Positions 1 through 5,047 of a DNA stretch of 5,047 nt are shown here, piece after piece (position 1 is the stretch's first letter; every line of letters begins with the position of its first letter). Made by a program: the position numbers and the translations under genes. The stretch covers positions 1 through 5,047 of the forward strand of contig CAMKAB010000091.1 in NCBI GenBank assembly GCA_946410375.1, read 5' to 3'. The notes beneath the pieces were generated by a model. That model ran no database searches. It was not told the origin of the DNA and was given only the letters and a program-made list of their open reading frames with translations. This DNA comes from an uncultured Spirochaetaceae bacterium. Lineage in GTDB: Bacteria; Spirochaetota; Spirochaetia; Sphaerochaetales; Sphaerochaetaceae.

Positions 1-2
1 CG

Positions 3-269
3 CTCTCAACTCGGAACGCCCAGAGTATATGCGGAACAAAGAGACATCCAACAATTCATGATAATGTAACGATTTATTCCGGTGCATCGGTGCTTGGAGG
101 AGAAACTATCATAGGGGAGAATGTCGTTATCGGGGGTAATGCGTTCATAACATCTTCAGTTCCCGCGAATACAAGGGTGAGTCTTAAAGCGCCCGAATTG
201 GAGTTTAGAAACGGGTCTCATAGAAAATCGGACAGCAAAATGCCCGATGAGTGGTTCTATACGATATAG
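3..269 (+). CDS. cysE: Serine O-acetyltransferase, C-terminal fragment (5' end outside window)
   Basis: The enzyme acetylates L-serine with acetyl-CoA to give O-acetylserine, the precursor of cysteine, in the cytoplasm. The open frame enters from the left edge and ends at TAG 267-269, leaving 88 residues. The fragment contains GTKRHPTI (residues 11-18), the signature in which an Arg-His pair contacts the substrate in this family. It is followed by left-handed beta-helix hexapeptide repeats (VTIYSG, ASVLGG, ETIIGE, NVVIGG) and then the SVPANTRV exit from the helix. The tail, which ends EWFYTI, resembles the longer serine acetyltransferases of anaerobic bacteria rather than E. coli CysE; that comparison is from memory. 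Other hexapeptide acyltransferases share the repeats, but the GTKRHPTI segment favours serine as substrate. The N-terminal domain and catalytic His/Asp lie outside the window. No convincing intrinsic terminator follows the stop. Confidence 0.85.
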   Translation, partial: LSTRNAQSICGTKRHPTIHDNVTIYSGASVLGGETIIGENVVIGGNAFITSSVPANTRVSLKAPELEFRNGSHRKSDSKMPDEWFYTI

Positions 270-411
270 TTTTTTCGGAATGTTCGCGATTGTTCTCTGT
301 GTTTTATTTCTTAACGGTTCGGTGCGACTTTAACGGGTTTTGAATGTGCGGGATAGAACTTTCAGAACGAATCGTTATTCGGAACGGGTTCGCATTTGGT
401 ATAACCTTTAG

Positions 412-585
412 TATTAACCGCTATTTGAACCGGTATTAACCGGTATTCGCGCTATTCGGAAATGTTTAGAAACCGGGGAAACAGCTGAATGAAACGGATA
501 TTTGAAACCGATAAAACCGATACTTGAAATTATTTGAAATCGGCATACAGATTTTGGGAAGGATTTTGGGAACCGATTCCCGAAA
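412..585. repeat. Degenerate 9-12 bp period direct-repeat tract
   Basis: Perfect adjacent copies are visible: AACCGGTATT twice (428-437, 438-447), AAACCGATA twice (505-513, 514-522), TTGAAAT twice at a 10-bp period (524-530, 534-540), and GATTTTGGGAA twice at a 12-bp period (550-560, 562-572). TATTTGAA recurs at 422-429, 499-506 and 531-538, and TATTAACCG at 412-420 and 434-442. The units look like diverged variants of one TATTTGAAACCG-like motif. The tract ends in a small hairpin, GGGAA-CCGA-TTCCC (568-581). The copies are seen directly; a common origin by slippage or unequal exchange is inferred. Confidence 0.65.
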
Positions 586-670
586 AACAGACGCCAGGCG
601 TTGTACGGCGAAAACCGCACAGCGCTTTCTGAGCATCTTTTCGGGTTTGACGTCCGGATATTTTTCCAAA

Positions 671-850
671 CGTTGTTTAAAACGCTGCTTAAAAGCGTCA
701 GCCGTCGGAAGTATGATAATTCAAAAATTGAAAATTCAAAAATGCAAATCCAAAAAATTTAAAATGTCTGAGGCTGCGGTAATGCTTTAAGCCTTGCGCT
801 CCGTCAGCTTGTTCTTCGTCCTTTAACCGGCTGTTTAAAAGCGTTGTTTA
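671..850. repeat. Dispersed short repeat pair flanking an A-rich stretch
   Basis: CTGCTTAAAAGCGT (685-698) recurs with one change as CTGTTTAAAAGCGT (831-844), and CGTTGTTTA occurs at both 671-679 and 842-850. The two elements occur in opposite order in the two copies, so this is not a simple duplication. Between them is an A-rich stretch in which AATTCAAAAAT is repeated at a 15-bp period (718-728, 733-743), with an internal palindrome TTCAA-AAA-TTGAA (720-732). No transposase or target-site duplication accompanies it. Confidence 0.45.
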
Positions 851-860
851 CTATAAGCCT

Positions 861-1112
861 TTATTTAAAGAATGTTTGTAAATCTTCCGGCTTAATCTGG
901 ATTTTGTCCTCAAGAAATAATCTGCAAAGATTGTCAATAAAGTAGTTAAAAGAAACGCCGTTTGTTCTCACAATGTTCAAAACGCTTCTGTACGTTTCTT
1001 CATTGATGTAGATCATTACCGGTTTCTTCGTTTTTTTCTTCGCTTCCTGAGATTCCATAAAACTCTTTAATGAAACAGAAGTCTTGTCTTCAGCTATTTT
1101 CTTTTCTGACAT
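861..1112 (-). CDS. Small ribbon-helix-helix-like protein, 83 aa, function unknown
   Basis: I do not recognise a named family. The protein has a Lys/Glu/Ser-rich, probably flexible N-terminus (residues 1-30), then a segment with the pattern of a ribbon-helix-helix DNA-binding fold: a short strand KPVMIYI (30-36), a helix starting NEETYRSVLNIV (37-48), a turn at NGVS (51-54), and a second helix FNYFIDNLCRLFLED (55-69). A short tail ends in LQTFFK. A start at ATG 1112-1110 is chosen because AAGGAGG lies 6 nt upstream; an in-frame extension back to 1175 lacks such a site and would add an unrelated hydrophobic stretch. The core also recalls the short domain of DUF3408-type mobilisation proteins of Bacteroidetes, so a plasmid- or element-related origin is possible. 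It has no same-strand partner gene, so no toxin-antitoxin pair is visible. It is most likely a small transcriptional regulator, perhaps autoregulated. Confidence 0.75.
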   Translation of the reverse strand: MSEKKIAEDKTSVSLKSFMESQEAKKKTKKPVMIYINEETYRSVLNIVRTNGVSFNYFIDNLCRLFLEDKIQIKPEDLQTFFK

Positions 1113-1118
1113 GCTTTT

Positions 1119-1125
1119 CCTCCTT
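1119..1125 (-). promoter_or_regulatory. Shine-Dalgarno AAGGAGG of the small RHH-like gene
   Basis: A perfect AAGGAGG reads on the minus strand, 6 nt before ATG 1112-1110. It fixes the start of the 83-residue protein and argues against the longer in-frame start. Confidence 0.85.
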
Positions 1126-1170
1126 AAAAAATCGAGTGGTGAATTTAAAAATACCGCATAAAGATAAAAG

Positions 1171-1204
1171 GCCAACCGTTTTTGGTGTTTTCCGAAGCCA
1201 ACCG
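1171..1204. repeat. GCCAACCG direct repeat in the RHH-gene leader
   Basis: GCCAACCG occurs at 1171-1178 and 1197-1204, a 26-bp period, inside the presumed 5' leader of the minus-strand gene. Paired direct repeats are a typical arrangement for RHH dimer binding sites, but here they lie downstream of the predicted transcription start. On the minus-strand RNA, CCAA...TTGG could also form a weak hairpin (1172-1185). Its role is unknown. Confidence 0.4.
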
Positions 1205-1223
1205 ACCCCCGTCTTATGCTTAC

Positions 1224-1271
1224 TTAATAATGCTTTTCCTTTAATATGTCAAAAATTATAATAAATGTCAA
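1224..1271 (-). promoter_or_regulatory. Tandem sigma70-like promoters for the small RHH-like gene
   Basis: Reading the minus strand, a consensus TTGACA at 1252-1247 is followed after 17 bp by TATTAA at 1229-1224. A second consensus TTGACA at 1271-1266 is followed after 17 bp by CATATT (1248-1243). The downstream pair is the better one and would start RNA near 1217, giving a leader of about 105 nt. The 19-bp repetition of TTGACAT may alternatively be an operator direct repeat. Confidence 0.6.
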
Positions 1272-1289
1272 TTTTGAAAGAAAGTTATT

Positions 1290-1308
1290 TTGGATATATT
1301 AAATCCAA
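1290..1308. repeat. Inverted repeat TTGGAT-N7-ATCCAA
   Basis: A perfect 6-bp inverted repeat with a 7-bp AT-only spacer lies in the divergent region, just upstream of the minus-strand promoters and about 160 bp before the alcohol dehydrogenase promoter. It has the shape of a dimeric regulator site, but AT-rich DNA produces such palindromes by chance. Confidence 0.35.
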
Positions 1309-1359
1309 TATAAAGTATCAAAATTTTAAGAAGAAAATTGATCGTTTTTTTTCGGGAAT

Positions 1360-1434
1360 TTTTCCGTGAAAACTTTTTTTATTATAACTGATATTTTTTT
1401 GTGTTTTGCAAACAATGTGAAGTTCCCGTGAAAA
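1360..1434. promoter_or_regulatory. Repeated TTTTCCGTGAAAA-like sites upstream of the alcohol dehydrogenase
   Basis: TTTTC-CGT-GAAAA at 1360-1372 is a perfect inverted repeat. An 11-of-12 match to its TTTCCGTGAAAA portion, TTCCCGTGAAAA, lies at 1423-1434, 62 bp further on, about six helical turns. The second copy sits about 15 bp before the -35 box. They are candidate activator or repressor sites. They do not match the Rex redox-repressor consensus as I know it. Confidence 0.35.
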
Positions 1435-1448
1435 TATCTTTTTTCCTC

Positions 1449-1476
1449 TTGACTTTTAAAAAAACACGGATAATAT
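1449..1476 (+). promoter_or_regulatory. Predicted sigma70-like promoter of the alcohol dehydrogenase gene
   Basis: TTGACT (1449-1454) is followed after 16 bp by TAATAT (1471-1476); the upstream flank is rich in T and A tracts. Transcription would start near 1483, giving a leader of about 63 nt before the ATG at 1546. An alternative -10, TATGAT, is spaced less well at 19 bp. Confidence 0.55.
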
Positions 1477-1506
1477 GATTATCAGGATATGGATATTTCA
1501 TTATCC
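1468..1506. promoter_or_regulatory. Operator-like palindrome and GGATA cluster over the promoter
   Basis: GATAAT-ATG-ATTATC (1469-1483) is a perfect inverted repeat with 6-bp arms and a 3-bp spacer, covering the -10 box and predicted start site. GGATA occurs three times (1468-1472, 1485-1489, 1491-1495), and a reverse copy, TTATCC, ends at 1506. The last direct and reverse copies form a second imperfect palindrome. A protein bound here would block RNA polymerase, so repression is the natural inference. The cognate regulator is unknown. Confidence 0.45.
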
Positions 1507-1534
1507 TATATTTTATTGATATTTTCTTTTTTAA

Positions 1535-1540
1535 AAGGAG
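1535..1540 (+). promoter_or_regulatory. Shine-Dalgarno AAGGAG of the alcohol dehydrogenase
   Basis: AAGGAG ends 5 nt before ATG 1546. This selects that ATG over the in-frame ATG at 1489, which has no ribosome binding site and lies only about 6 nt after the predicted transcription start. Confidence 0.85.
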
Positions 1541-1545
1541 TGTGT

Positions 1546-2763
1546 ATGGCACGTTTTACTTTACCGAGAGATTTGTATCACGGAAAAAATGCTATTGATG
1601 CATTGAAGTCTTTCAAAGGAAAGAAGGCTATGGTTTGCGTAGGCGGTTCTTCAATGAGGAAGTTCGGCTTTTTGGACAAGGTTATAAACAATCTTAAAGA
1701 AGCCGGGATGGAAGTCCGCACCTTTGAGGGTATTGAATCAGACCCTTCGGTAGATACTGTGATGAATGGCGCTCAGGCTATGCTGGACTTCGGTCCGGAC
1801 TGGATTGTGGCTATCGGTGGCGGTTCGCCGATTGATGCGGCAAAAGCCATGTGGATTAAATACGAGTATCCTGAGATTACATTTGAAGAGATGTGCAAGG
1901 TGTTCGGTATTCCCGAGCTTCGCAAAAAGGCTCATTTCTGCGCTATTTCTTCCACAAGCGGTACGGCTACCGAGGTAACTGCTTTCTCTATCATCACAGA
2001 TTACAAAAAGGGTATAAAGTATCCGATTGCGGATTTTGAAATTACGCCGGATGTCGCTATAGTTGATCCCGAGTTGGCTCATACGATGCCGAAAAAACTC
2101 GTGGCTCACACGGGAATGGATGCGCTCACACATGCGGTTGAGGCGTATGTTTCCACTGCCAATAATGACTACACCGATCCTCTTGCTCTTCATGCAATAG
2201 AGATGATCAGAGATAATTTGGTAAAATCTTACAACGGGGATATGTCCTCGAGAGATTCCATGCATAATGCGCAGTGCCTGGCAGGTATGGCGTTCAGCAA
2301 TGCGCTTCTCGGAATCGTTCACTCGATGGCTCATAAGACCGGGGCGATTTTTGCAGACTACGGTGCGCATATCATTCACGGTGCGGCGAACGCCATGTAT
2401 CTTCCGAAGGTAATTGCCTTTAATGCTAAGGACCCTGCGGCTAAGAAGCGTTATGCCAAGATTGCGGATGTGATCGGTCTCGGAGGAAAGGACGAGTCTG
2501 AAAAGGTATCTCTTTTAATTGCTTATATCAGAAAGTTTAACGATGATCTGAATATTCCTCACGGAATTAAGTTCTACGGTAAGGACAGCTTCCCTTGCAG
2601 CGAGGGTTTTGTGCCTGAGAGCGTCTTCCTCGAGAGATTGCACGATATTGCCGTGAACGCCATCGCTGATGCATGTACCGGTTCTAATCCGAGACAGCCG
2701 AGCGTTGAAGAGATGGAAAAACTTCTGAAATGTTGTTATTACGACACGGAAGTGGATTTCTAA
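1546..2763 (+). CDS. Iron-containing (group III) alcohol dehydrogenase
   Basis: This 405-residue cytoplasmic enzyme should interconvert an aldehyde and an alcohol with NAD(P)H, recycling reduced cofactor in fermentation. It begins MARFTLPRDLYHGKNA. The cofactor-binding region carries GGGSPID (91-97) and SSTSGTATE (135-143), both hallmarks of the family. By alignment in mind with FucO and the AdhE C-terminal half, the metal ligands are Asp192 and His196 (GMDALTHA), His259 (GIVHSMAH) and His278 (HIIHG), all present. The spacing between the last two His is 19 residues rather than 14 in FucO, because of a small insertion near FADYGA, and HIIHG replaces the common HIPHG. The C-terminus (DACTGSNPRQP, then CCYYDTEVDF) is the usual full-length ending. 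It resembles the butanol/ethanol dehydrogenases of clostridia and treponemes; substrate and cofactor cannot be told from sequence. An upstream in-frame ATG would add 19 hydrophobic residues but lacks a ribosome site. It is a single-gene unit between its own promoter and terminator. Confidence 0.96.
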   Translation: MARFTLPRDLYHGKNAIDALKSFKGKKAMVCVGGSSMRKFGFLDKVINNLKEAGMEVRTFEGIESDPSVDTVMNGAQAMLDFGPDWIVAIGGGSPIDAAKAMWIKYEYPEITFEEMCKVFGIPELRKKAHFCAISSTSGTATEVTAFSIITDYKKGIKYPIADFEITPDVAIVDPELAHTMPKKLVAHTGMDALTHAVEAYVSTANNDYTDPLALHAIEMIRDNLVKSYNGDMSSRDSMHNAQCLAGMAFSNALLGIVHSMAHKTGAIFADYGAHIIHGAANAMYLPKVIAFNAKDPAAKKRYAKIADVIGLGGKDESEKVSLLIAYIRKFNDDLNIPHGIKFYGKDSFPCSEGFVPESVFLERLHDIAVNAIADACTGSNPRQPSVEEMEKLLKCCYYDTEVDF

Positions 2764-2792
2764 GTTTGGGAGTTGATTTTCCGTAAAATATT

Positions 2793-2831
2793 GACCTTTG
2801 TGAGAGCGAGTCTCTTGCAGAGGTCTTTTTT
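2793..2831 (+). terminator. Rho-independent terminator of the alcohol dehydrogenase gene
   Basis: The segment 2793-2825 folds into a 14-bp stem (GACCTTTGTGAGAG paired with CTCTTGCAGAGGTC, including three G-U pairs) with a 5-nt loop CGAGT, followed directly by six T (2826-2831). It starts 29 nt after the stop codon and separates this gene from the EF-G gene. Confidence 0.9.
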
Positions 2832-2931
2832 GTAATGCCCGTTACAGCCGCTTTGTAGACTTTTTTATTACCTGAATTGCGGGGAATTATATTTTACAAC
2901 TTACGAGTGATTAAAAAAAATAAGAAAAATC

Positions 2932-2960
2932 TTGCAAGATTTAAAAATATGTGTTAAATT
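2932..2960 (+). promoter_or_regulatory. Predicted sigma70-like promoter of the EF-G gene
   Basis: TTGCAA (2932-2937) and TAAATT (2955-2960) are spaced by 17 bp, with an A-tract immediately upstream (about 2912-2930) that could act as an UP-like element. Transcription would start near 2967, giving a leader of about 137 nt. The placement after a strong terminator supports an independent promoter here. Confidence 0.5.
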
Positions 2961-2966
2961 CTCTCG

Positions 2967-3103
2967 TCTTGTGTTTTTTAAGCGTCGGACATTTGTAATC
3001 AGAGTAAAACTTAATAGAAATAGAGCGAGAACCGCGGATTTAATATTTCGGGACGAGGTTTCGGAGATGAATTATCGGTTTCTTAATAAGGAAGAGGTAG
3101 AAG
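2967..3103 (+). other. Presumed 5' leader of the EF-G mRNA
   Basis: The leader ends in AAGGAAGAGG (3088-3097), the ribosome site for ATG 3104. A possible hairpin pairs CGAgAACC (3026-3033, one bulged G) with GGTTTCG (3057-3063) around a loop that contains part of the sequence before a minor ATG at 3067. No riboswitch class or ribosomal-protein leader was recognised. Confidence 0.35.
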
Positions 3104-5047
3104 ATGGCAGAACTCTCAAAGATGAGGAATATCGGAATAAGTGCTCATATTGACAGCGGAAAGACAACATTAAGTGAGCGCATTTTGTTTTATTGCAATA
3201 GAATACATGCAATACATGAAGTCCACGGAAAGGACGGCGTAGGCGCCACGATGGACAGTATGGAACTGGAGCGCGAAAGAGGCATCACAATCGCTTCGGC
3301 TGCGACGAGTGTAAACTGGAAAGGATATGAAATAAACGTTATAGACACTCCGGGGCACGTCGACTTCACTGTTGAGGTAGAAAGAAGCCTTCGCGTTCTG
3401 GACGGTGCTATTTTGGTTTTATGTTCCGTCGGCGGAGTTCAGAGCCAGAGCATTACGGTGGATAAGCAGATGAACAGATACCATGTTCCCCGCATTGCAT
3501 TCATCAATAAGTGCGACCGTGTAGGTGCGAATCCGAAGCGCGTTGTGGAACAGATGAAGGAAAAGCTGAAACTGAATGCCGTGATGGTGGAGCTCCCTAT
3601 CGGATTGGAGGATCATCTGGAGGGCGTTGTTGACCTTGTCCGCATGAGAGCGCTTTACTTTGAGGGAAACAACGGTACGGAAGTTCGCGAGGACAAAATC
3701 CCGGAAAGCCTCCTTGAGGAAGCCGAGGAAAGGCGCGAAATGCTCCTTGATGCCGCCTCTTATTTTGACGACGATCTTATGGAAAAGATTCTCGGAGGAG
3801 AGGATGCGGAGCCGGAACTTTTGGAGAAGGCGATCAGAAAAGGCACTCTTGCTCTTAAATTGTGCCCGGTGTTTGTAGGTTCCGCACATAAGAATAAGGG
3901 TATTCAGCCTCTTTTGGACGGAGTTACAAAGTATCTTCCGGATCCTTCGGAAGTTGAGAACAGGGCTCTTGATTTGGATGATAATGAGCGCGAAGTCGTT
4001 CTTGAATCAAGAGAGGACAGAGACCCGGTGGTTCTTGCATTCAAGCTGGAGGATGGTCAGTACGGACAGCTTACGTACATCAGGGTGTACGAGGGATGTT
4101 TGCACAAGGGCGATGAACTTGTCAACACGAGAACGAAGAAGAAGATTAAGATCGGACGTCTGATTAAGATGCATGCTTCCGAGATGGAAGATATTCAGGA
4201 AGCGAAGTGCGGCGAGATTGCGGCGCTCTTCGGAGTTGATTGCGCATCGGGAGATACTTTCTGCGGCGGAAACGCAAATTTCTCCATGACGAGCATGTAT
4301 GTGCCGAAGCCTGTTATCAGTCTTGCTATTTTCCCGAAGGATAAGAAGAGTCAGGATAACATGGGCAAGGCGATTAACCGTTTTACAAAGGAAGACCCGA
4401 CTTTCCAGTGCTATGTCGACCCGGAAAGCAATCAGACTATTATTCGCGGAATGGGAGAGCTTCACCTTGATGTTTACGTTGAGAGAATGAGACGTGAATA
4501 CAAGTGCGAGGTTGAAACAGGACAGCCTCAGGTTGCGTACAGAGAAACGATTACCCAGAGAGCGGACTTCAACTATACCCATAAGAAGCAGACCGGAGGC
4601 GCCGGTCAGTTCGCGCGCGTGGCGGGATATATTGAACCTATCGTATCTGTTCCCGGCAGCGATGAGGAAGTGAAGGACTACGAGTTTGTAAACGAGGTTA
4701 AGGGCGGAGCGATTCCTACCGAGTACATTCCTTCCTGCGATAAGGGCTTCCAGTCCGCAATGAAGAAAGGTCCGCAGCTCGGATTCCCGATTGTGGGTGT
4801 GAAGTGCCTCGTGAACGACGGAGCATGGCATCCTGTCGACTCTTCCGATATGGCTTTCCAGACGGCGGCAATCGGTGCTTTCAAGGAAGCGTTTTCCAAG
4901 GCGAAGCCGGCGATTCTCGAGCCTATTATGAAGGTTGAGATCGAGGGTCCTACCGAGTTCCAGGGAGCGATCTTCGGAACGGTGAACCAGAGAAGAGGTA
5001 TGATTATTTCTTCCACAGAGGATAACGGAACGTGTCGTGTTGATGCC
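3104..5047 (+). CDS. fusA: Translation elongation factor G, spirochaete/mitochondrial type (3' end outside window)
   Basis: This ribosomal GTPase should drive translocation of tRNA and mRNA after peptide transfer. The frame is open for 648 codons to the window edge; EF-G is usually about 690-700 residues, so only roughly the last 45 are missing. GTPase motifs: P-loop AHIDSGKTT (14-22), switch I RERGIT (57-62), DTPGH (81-85, catalytic His85), NKCD (135-138) and SAHKNKG (260-266). Domain II starts near 305; domain III includes GMGELHLDV (449-457); domain IV has GGAGQFARV (498-506) and the tip WHPVDSSDMAF with His576 at the position that contacts the decoding site; domain V starts near EPIMKVEIEGP (606) and is cut. 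IDSGKTT instead of DAGKTT, and GKDGVGATMDSMELERERGIT, are typical of the spd-EFG1 / mitochondrial EFG1 branch. Spirochaetes carry a second EF-G that acts in ribosome recycling; resemblance to EFG1 favours translocation, but this is inferred. Cys137 replaces the common Met/Leu of NKxD. The start is backed by AAGGAAGAGG 6 nt upstream. The gene stands alone, away from any rpsL-rpsG-tuf cluster in view. Confidence 0.96.
   Translation, partial: MAELSKMRNIGISAHIDSGKTTLSERILFYCNRIHAIHEVHGKDGVGATMDSMELERERGITIASAATSVNWKGYEINVIDTPGHVDFTVEVERSLRVLDGAILVLCSVGGVQSQSITVDKQMNRYHVPRIAFINKCDRVGANPKRVVEQMKEKLKLNAVMVELPIGLEDHLEGVVDLVRMRALYFEGNNGTEVREDKIPESLLEEAEERREMLLDAASYFDDDLMEKILGGEDAEPELLEKAIRKGTLALKLCPVFVGSAHKNKGIQPLLDGVTKYLPDPSEVENRALDLDDNEREVVLESREDRDPVVLAFKLEDGQYGQLTYIRVYEGCLHKGDELVNTRTKKKIKIGRLIKMHASEMEDIQEAKCGEIAALFGVDCASGDTFCGGNANFSMTSMYVPKPVISLAIFPKDKKSQDNMGKAINRFTKEDPTFQCYVDPESNQTIIRGMGELHLDVYVERMRREYKCEVETGQPQVAYRETITQRADFNYTHKKQTGGAGQFARVAGYIEPIVSVPGSDEEVKDYEFVNEVKGGAIPTEYIPSCDKGFQSAMKKGPQLGFPIVGVKCLVNDGAWHPVDSSDMAFQTAAIGAFKEAFSKAKPAILEPIMKVEIEGPTEFQGAIFGTVNQRRGMIISSTEDNGTCRVDA

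Larger units (their letters stand above)
270..860. other. Gene-free stretch with short repeats
   Basis: No coding region is supported over these 591 bases. The longest open frames (for example 524-790 on +, and two antisense frames near 414-669) have no Shine-Dalgarno, and their composition merely translates the underlying repeats. What can be seen is a degenerate short-period repeat tract (412-585), perfect small inverted repeats such as AACGA-A-TCGTT (366-376) and ACGCC-A-GGCGT (591-601), an A-rich stretch with a repeated 11-mer (718-743), and a dispersed repeat pair (671-850). It lies between the 3' ends of a + strand and a - strand gene, so it is a convergent intergenic region. It could be the remains of a decayed gene or a non-coding spacer; nothing identifies which. 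Confidence 0.6.

Noticed and set aside
412..585. CRISPR array
   Set aside because: The repeats are only 7-12 bp, degenerate and adjacent, without uniform 25-40 bp repeats or unique spacers, and no cas gene is present.
524..790. 88-codon + strand open frame in the gene-free stretch
   Set aside because: There is no Shine-Dalgarno before its ATG, its composition follows the repeat tracts beneath it, and no domain is recognisable.
861..1112. Antitoxin of a toxin-antitoxin pair
   Set aside because: No toxin-sized open frame lies next to it on the same strand; downstream is the gene-free stretch and upstream is the divergent control region.
1401..1440. Rex-type redox operator upstream of the alcohol dehydrogenase
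   Set aside because: TGTGAA and GTGAAA occur here as direct, not inverted, half-sites, so the TTGTGAA-N-TTCACAA pattern is not met.
1489..1545. Upstream in-frame start adding 19 hydrophobic residues to the alcohol dehydrogenase
   Set aside because: It has no ribosome binding site, lies at the predicted transcription start, and the family begins at the MARFTLP start, which has AAGGAG in front of it.
1738..2379. 213-codon minus-strand open frame inside the alcohol dehydrogenase
   Set aside because: It is a shadow on the antisense strand of a clearly identified conserved gene.
2932..3153. 73-codon + strand open frame before EF-G
   Set aside because: Its ATG lies around the predicted promoter, it has no ribosome site, and it overlaps the EF-G start in another frame; only the short distal part is noted as a possible upstream ORF.
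4007..5016. Long minus-strand open frames opposite the EF-G gene
   Set aside because: They are antisense shadows produced by EF-G codon usage; the + strand frame carries all EF-G motifs.

Overview
The window reads as ordinary chromosome from a low-to-moderate-GC anaerobic bacterium, most likely a spirochaete of the Treponema type. The strongest clue is the elongation factor G at the right end. Its P-loop reads AHIDSGKTT, and long stretches resemble the spirochaete / mitochondrial-EFG1 branch rather than the usual bacterial FusA. A group III iron-containing alcohol dehydrogenase and a serine acetyltransferase of the anaerobe type fit a fermentative host. The taxonomic call is inferred from remembered family features, not from a search.

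Layout, left to right. Positions 3-269 (+) hold the C-terminal end of a serine O-acetyltransferase (cysteine biosynthesis), cut by the window edge. Positions 270-860 contain no gene I can support; they hold short-period degenerate direct repeats (412-585) and a second, dispersed set of short repeats (671-850). Positions 861-1112 (-) encode an 83-residue protein with a Lys-rich N-terminus and a ribbon-helix-helix-like core, with a perfect Shine-Dalgarno and tandem sigma70-like promoters. Positions 1113-1545 are an AT-rich divergent control region with the promoter and operator-like palindromes of the next gene. Positions 1546-2763 (+) encode a complete iron-dependent alcohol dehydrogenase, closed by a strong intrinsic terminator (2793-2831). 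Positions 2832-3103 hold the promoter and a leader of about 135 nt for the EF-G gene, which runs from 3104 off the right edge with about 648 residues visible.

The genes do not form one operon. Each has its own start signals; the alcohol dehydrogenase is a single-gene transcription unit between its own promoter and terminator, and EF-G is transcribed separately. Their roles (sulfur amino-acid synthesis, an unknown probable DNA-binding protein, fermentative redox balance, translation) are not obviously linked. I found no CRISPR array, transposase, tRNA, rRNA or clear new multi-gene system. The items most worth following are the small ribbon-helix-helix-like gene with its repeat-rich control region, the palindromes over the alcohol dehydrogenase promoter, and the repeat tract in the gene-free stretch.
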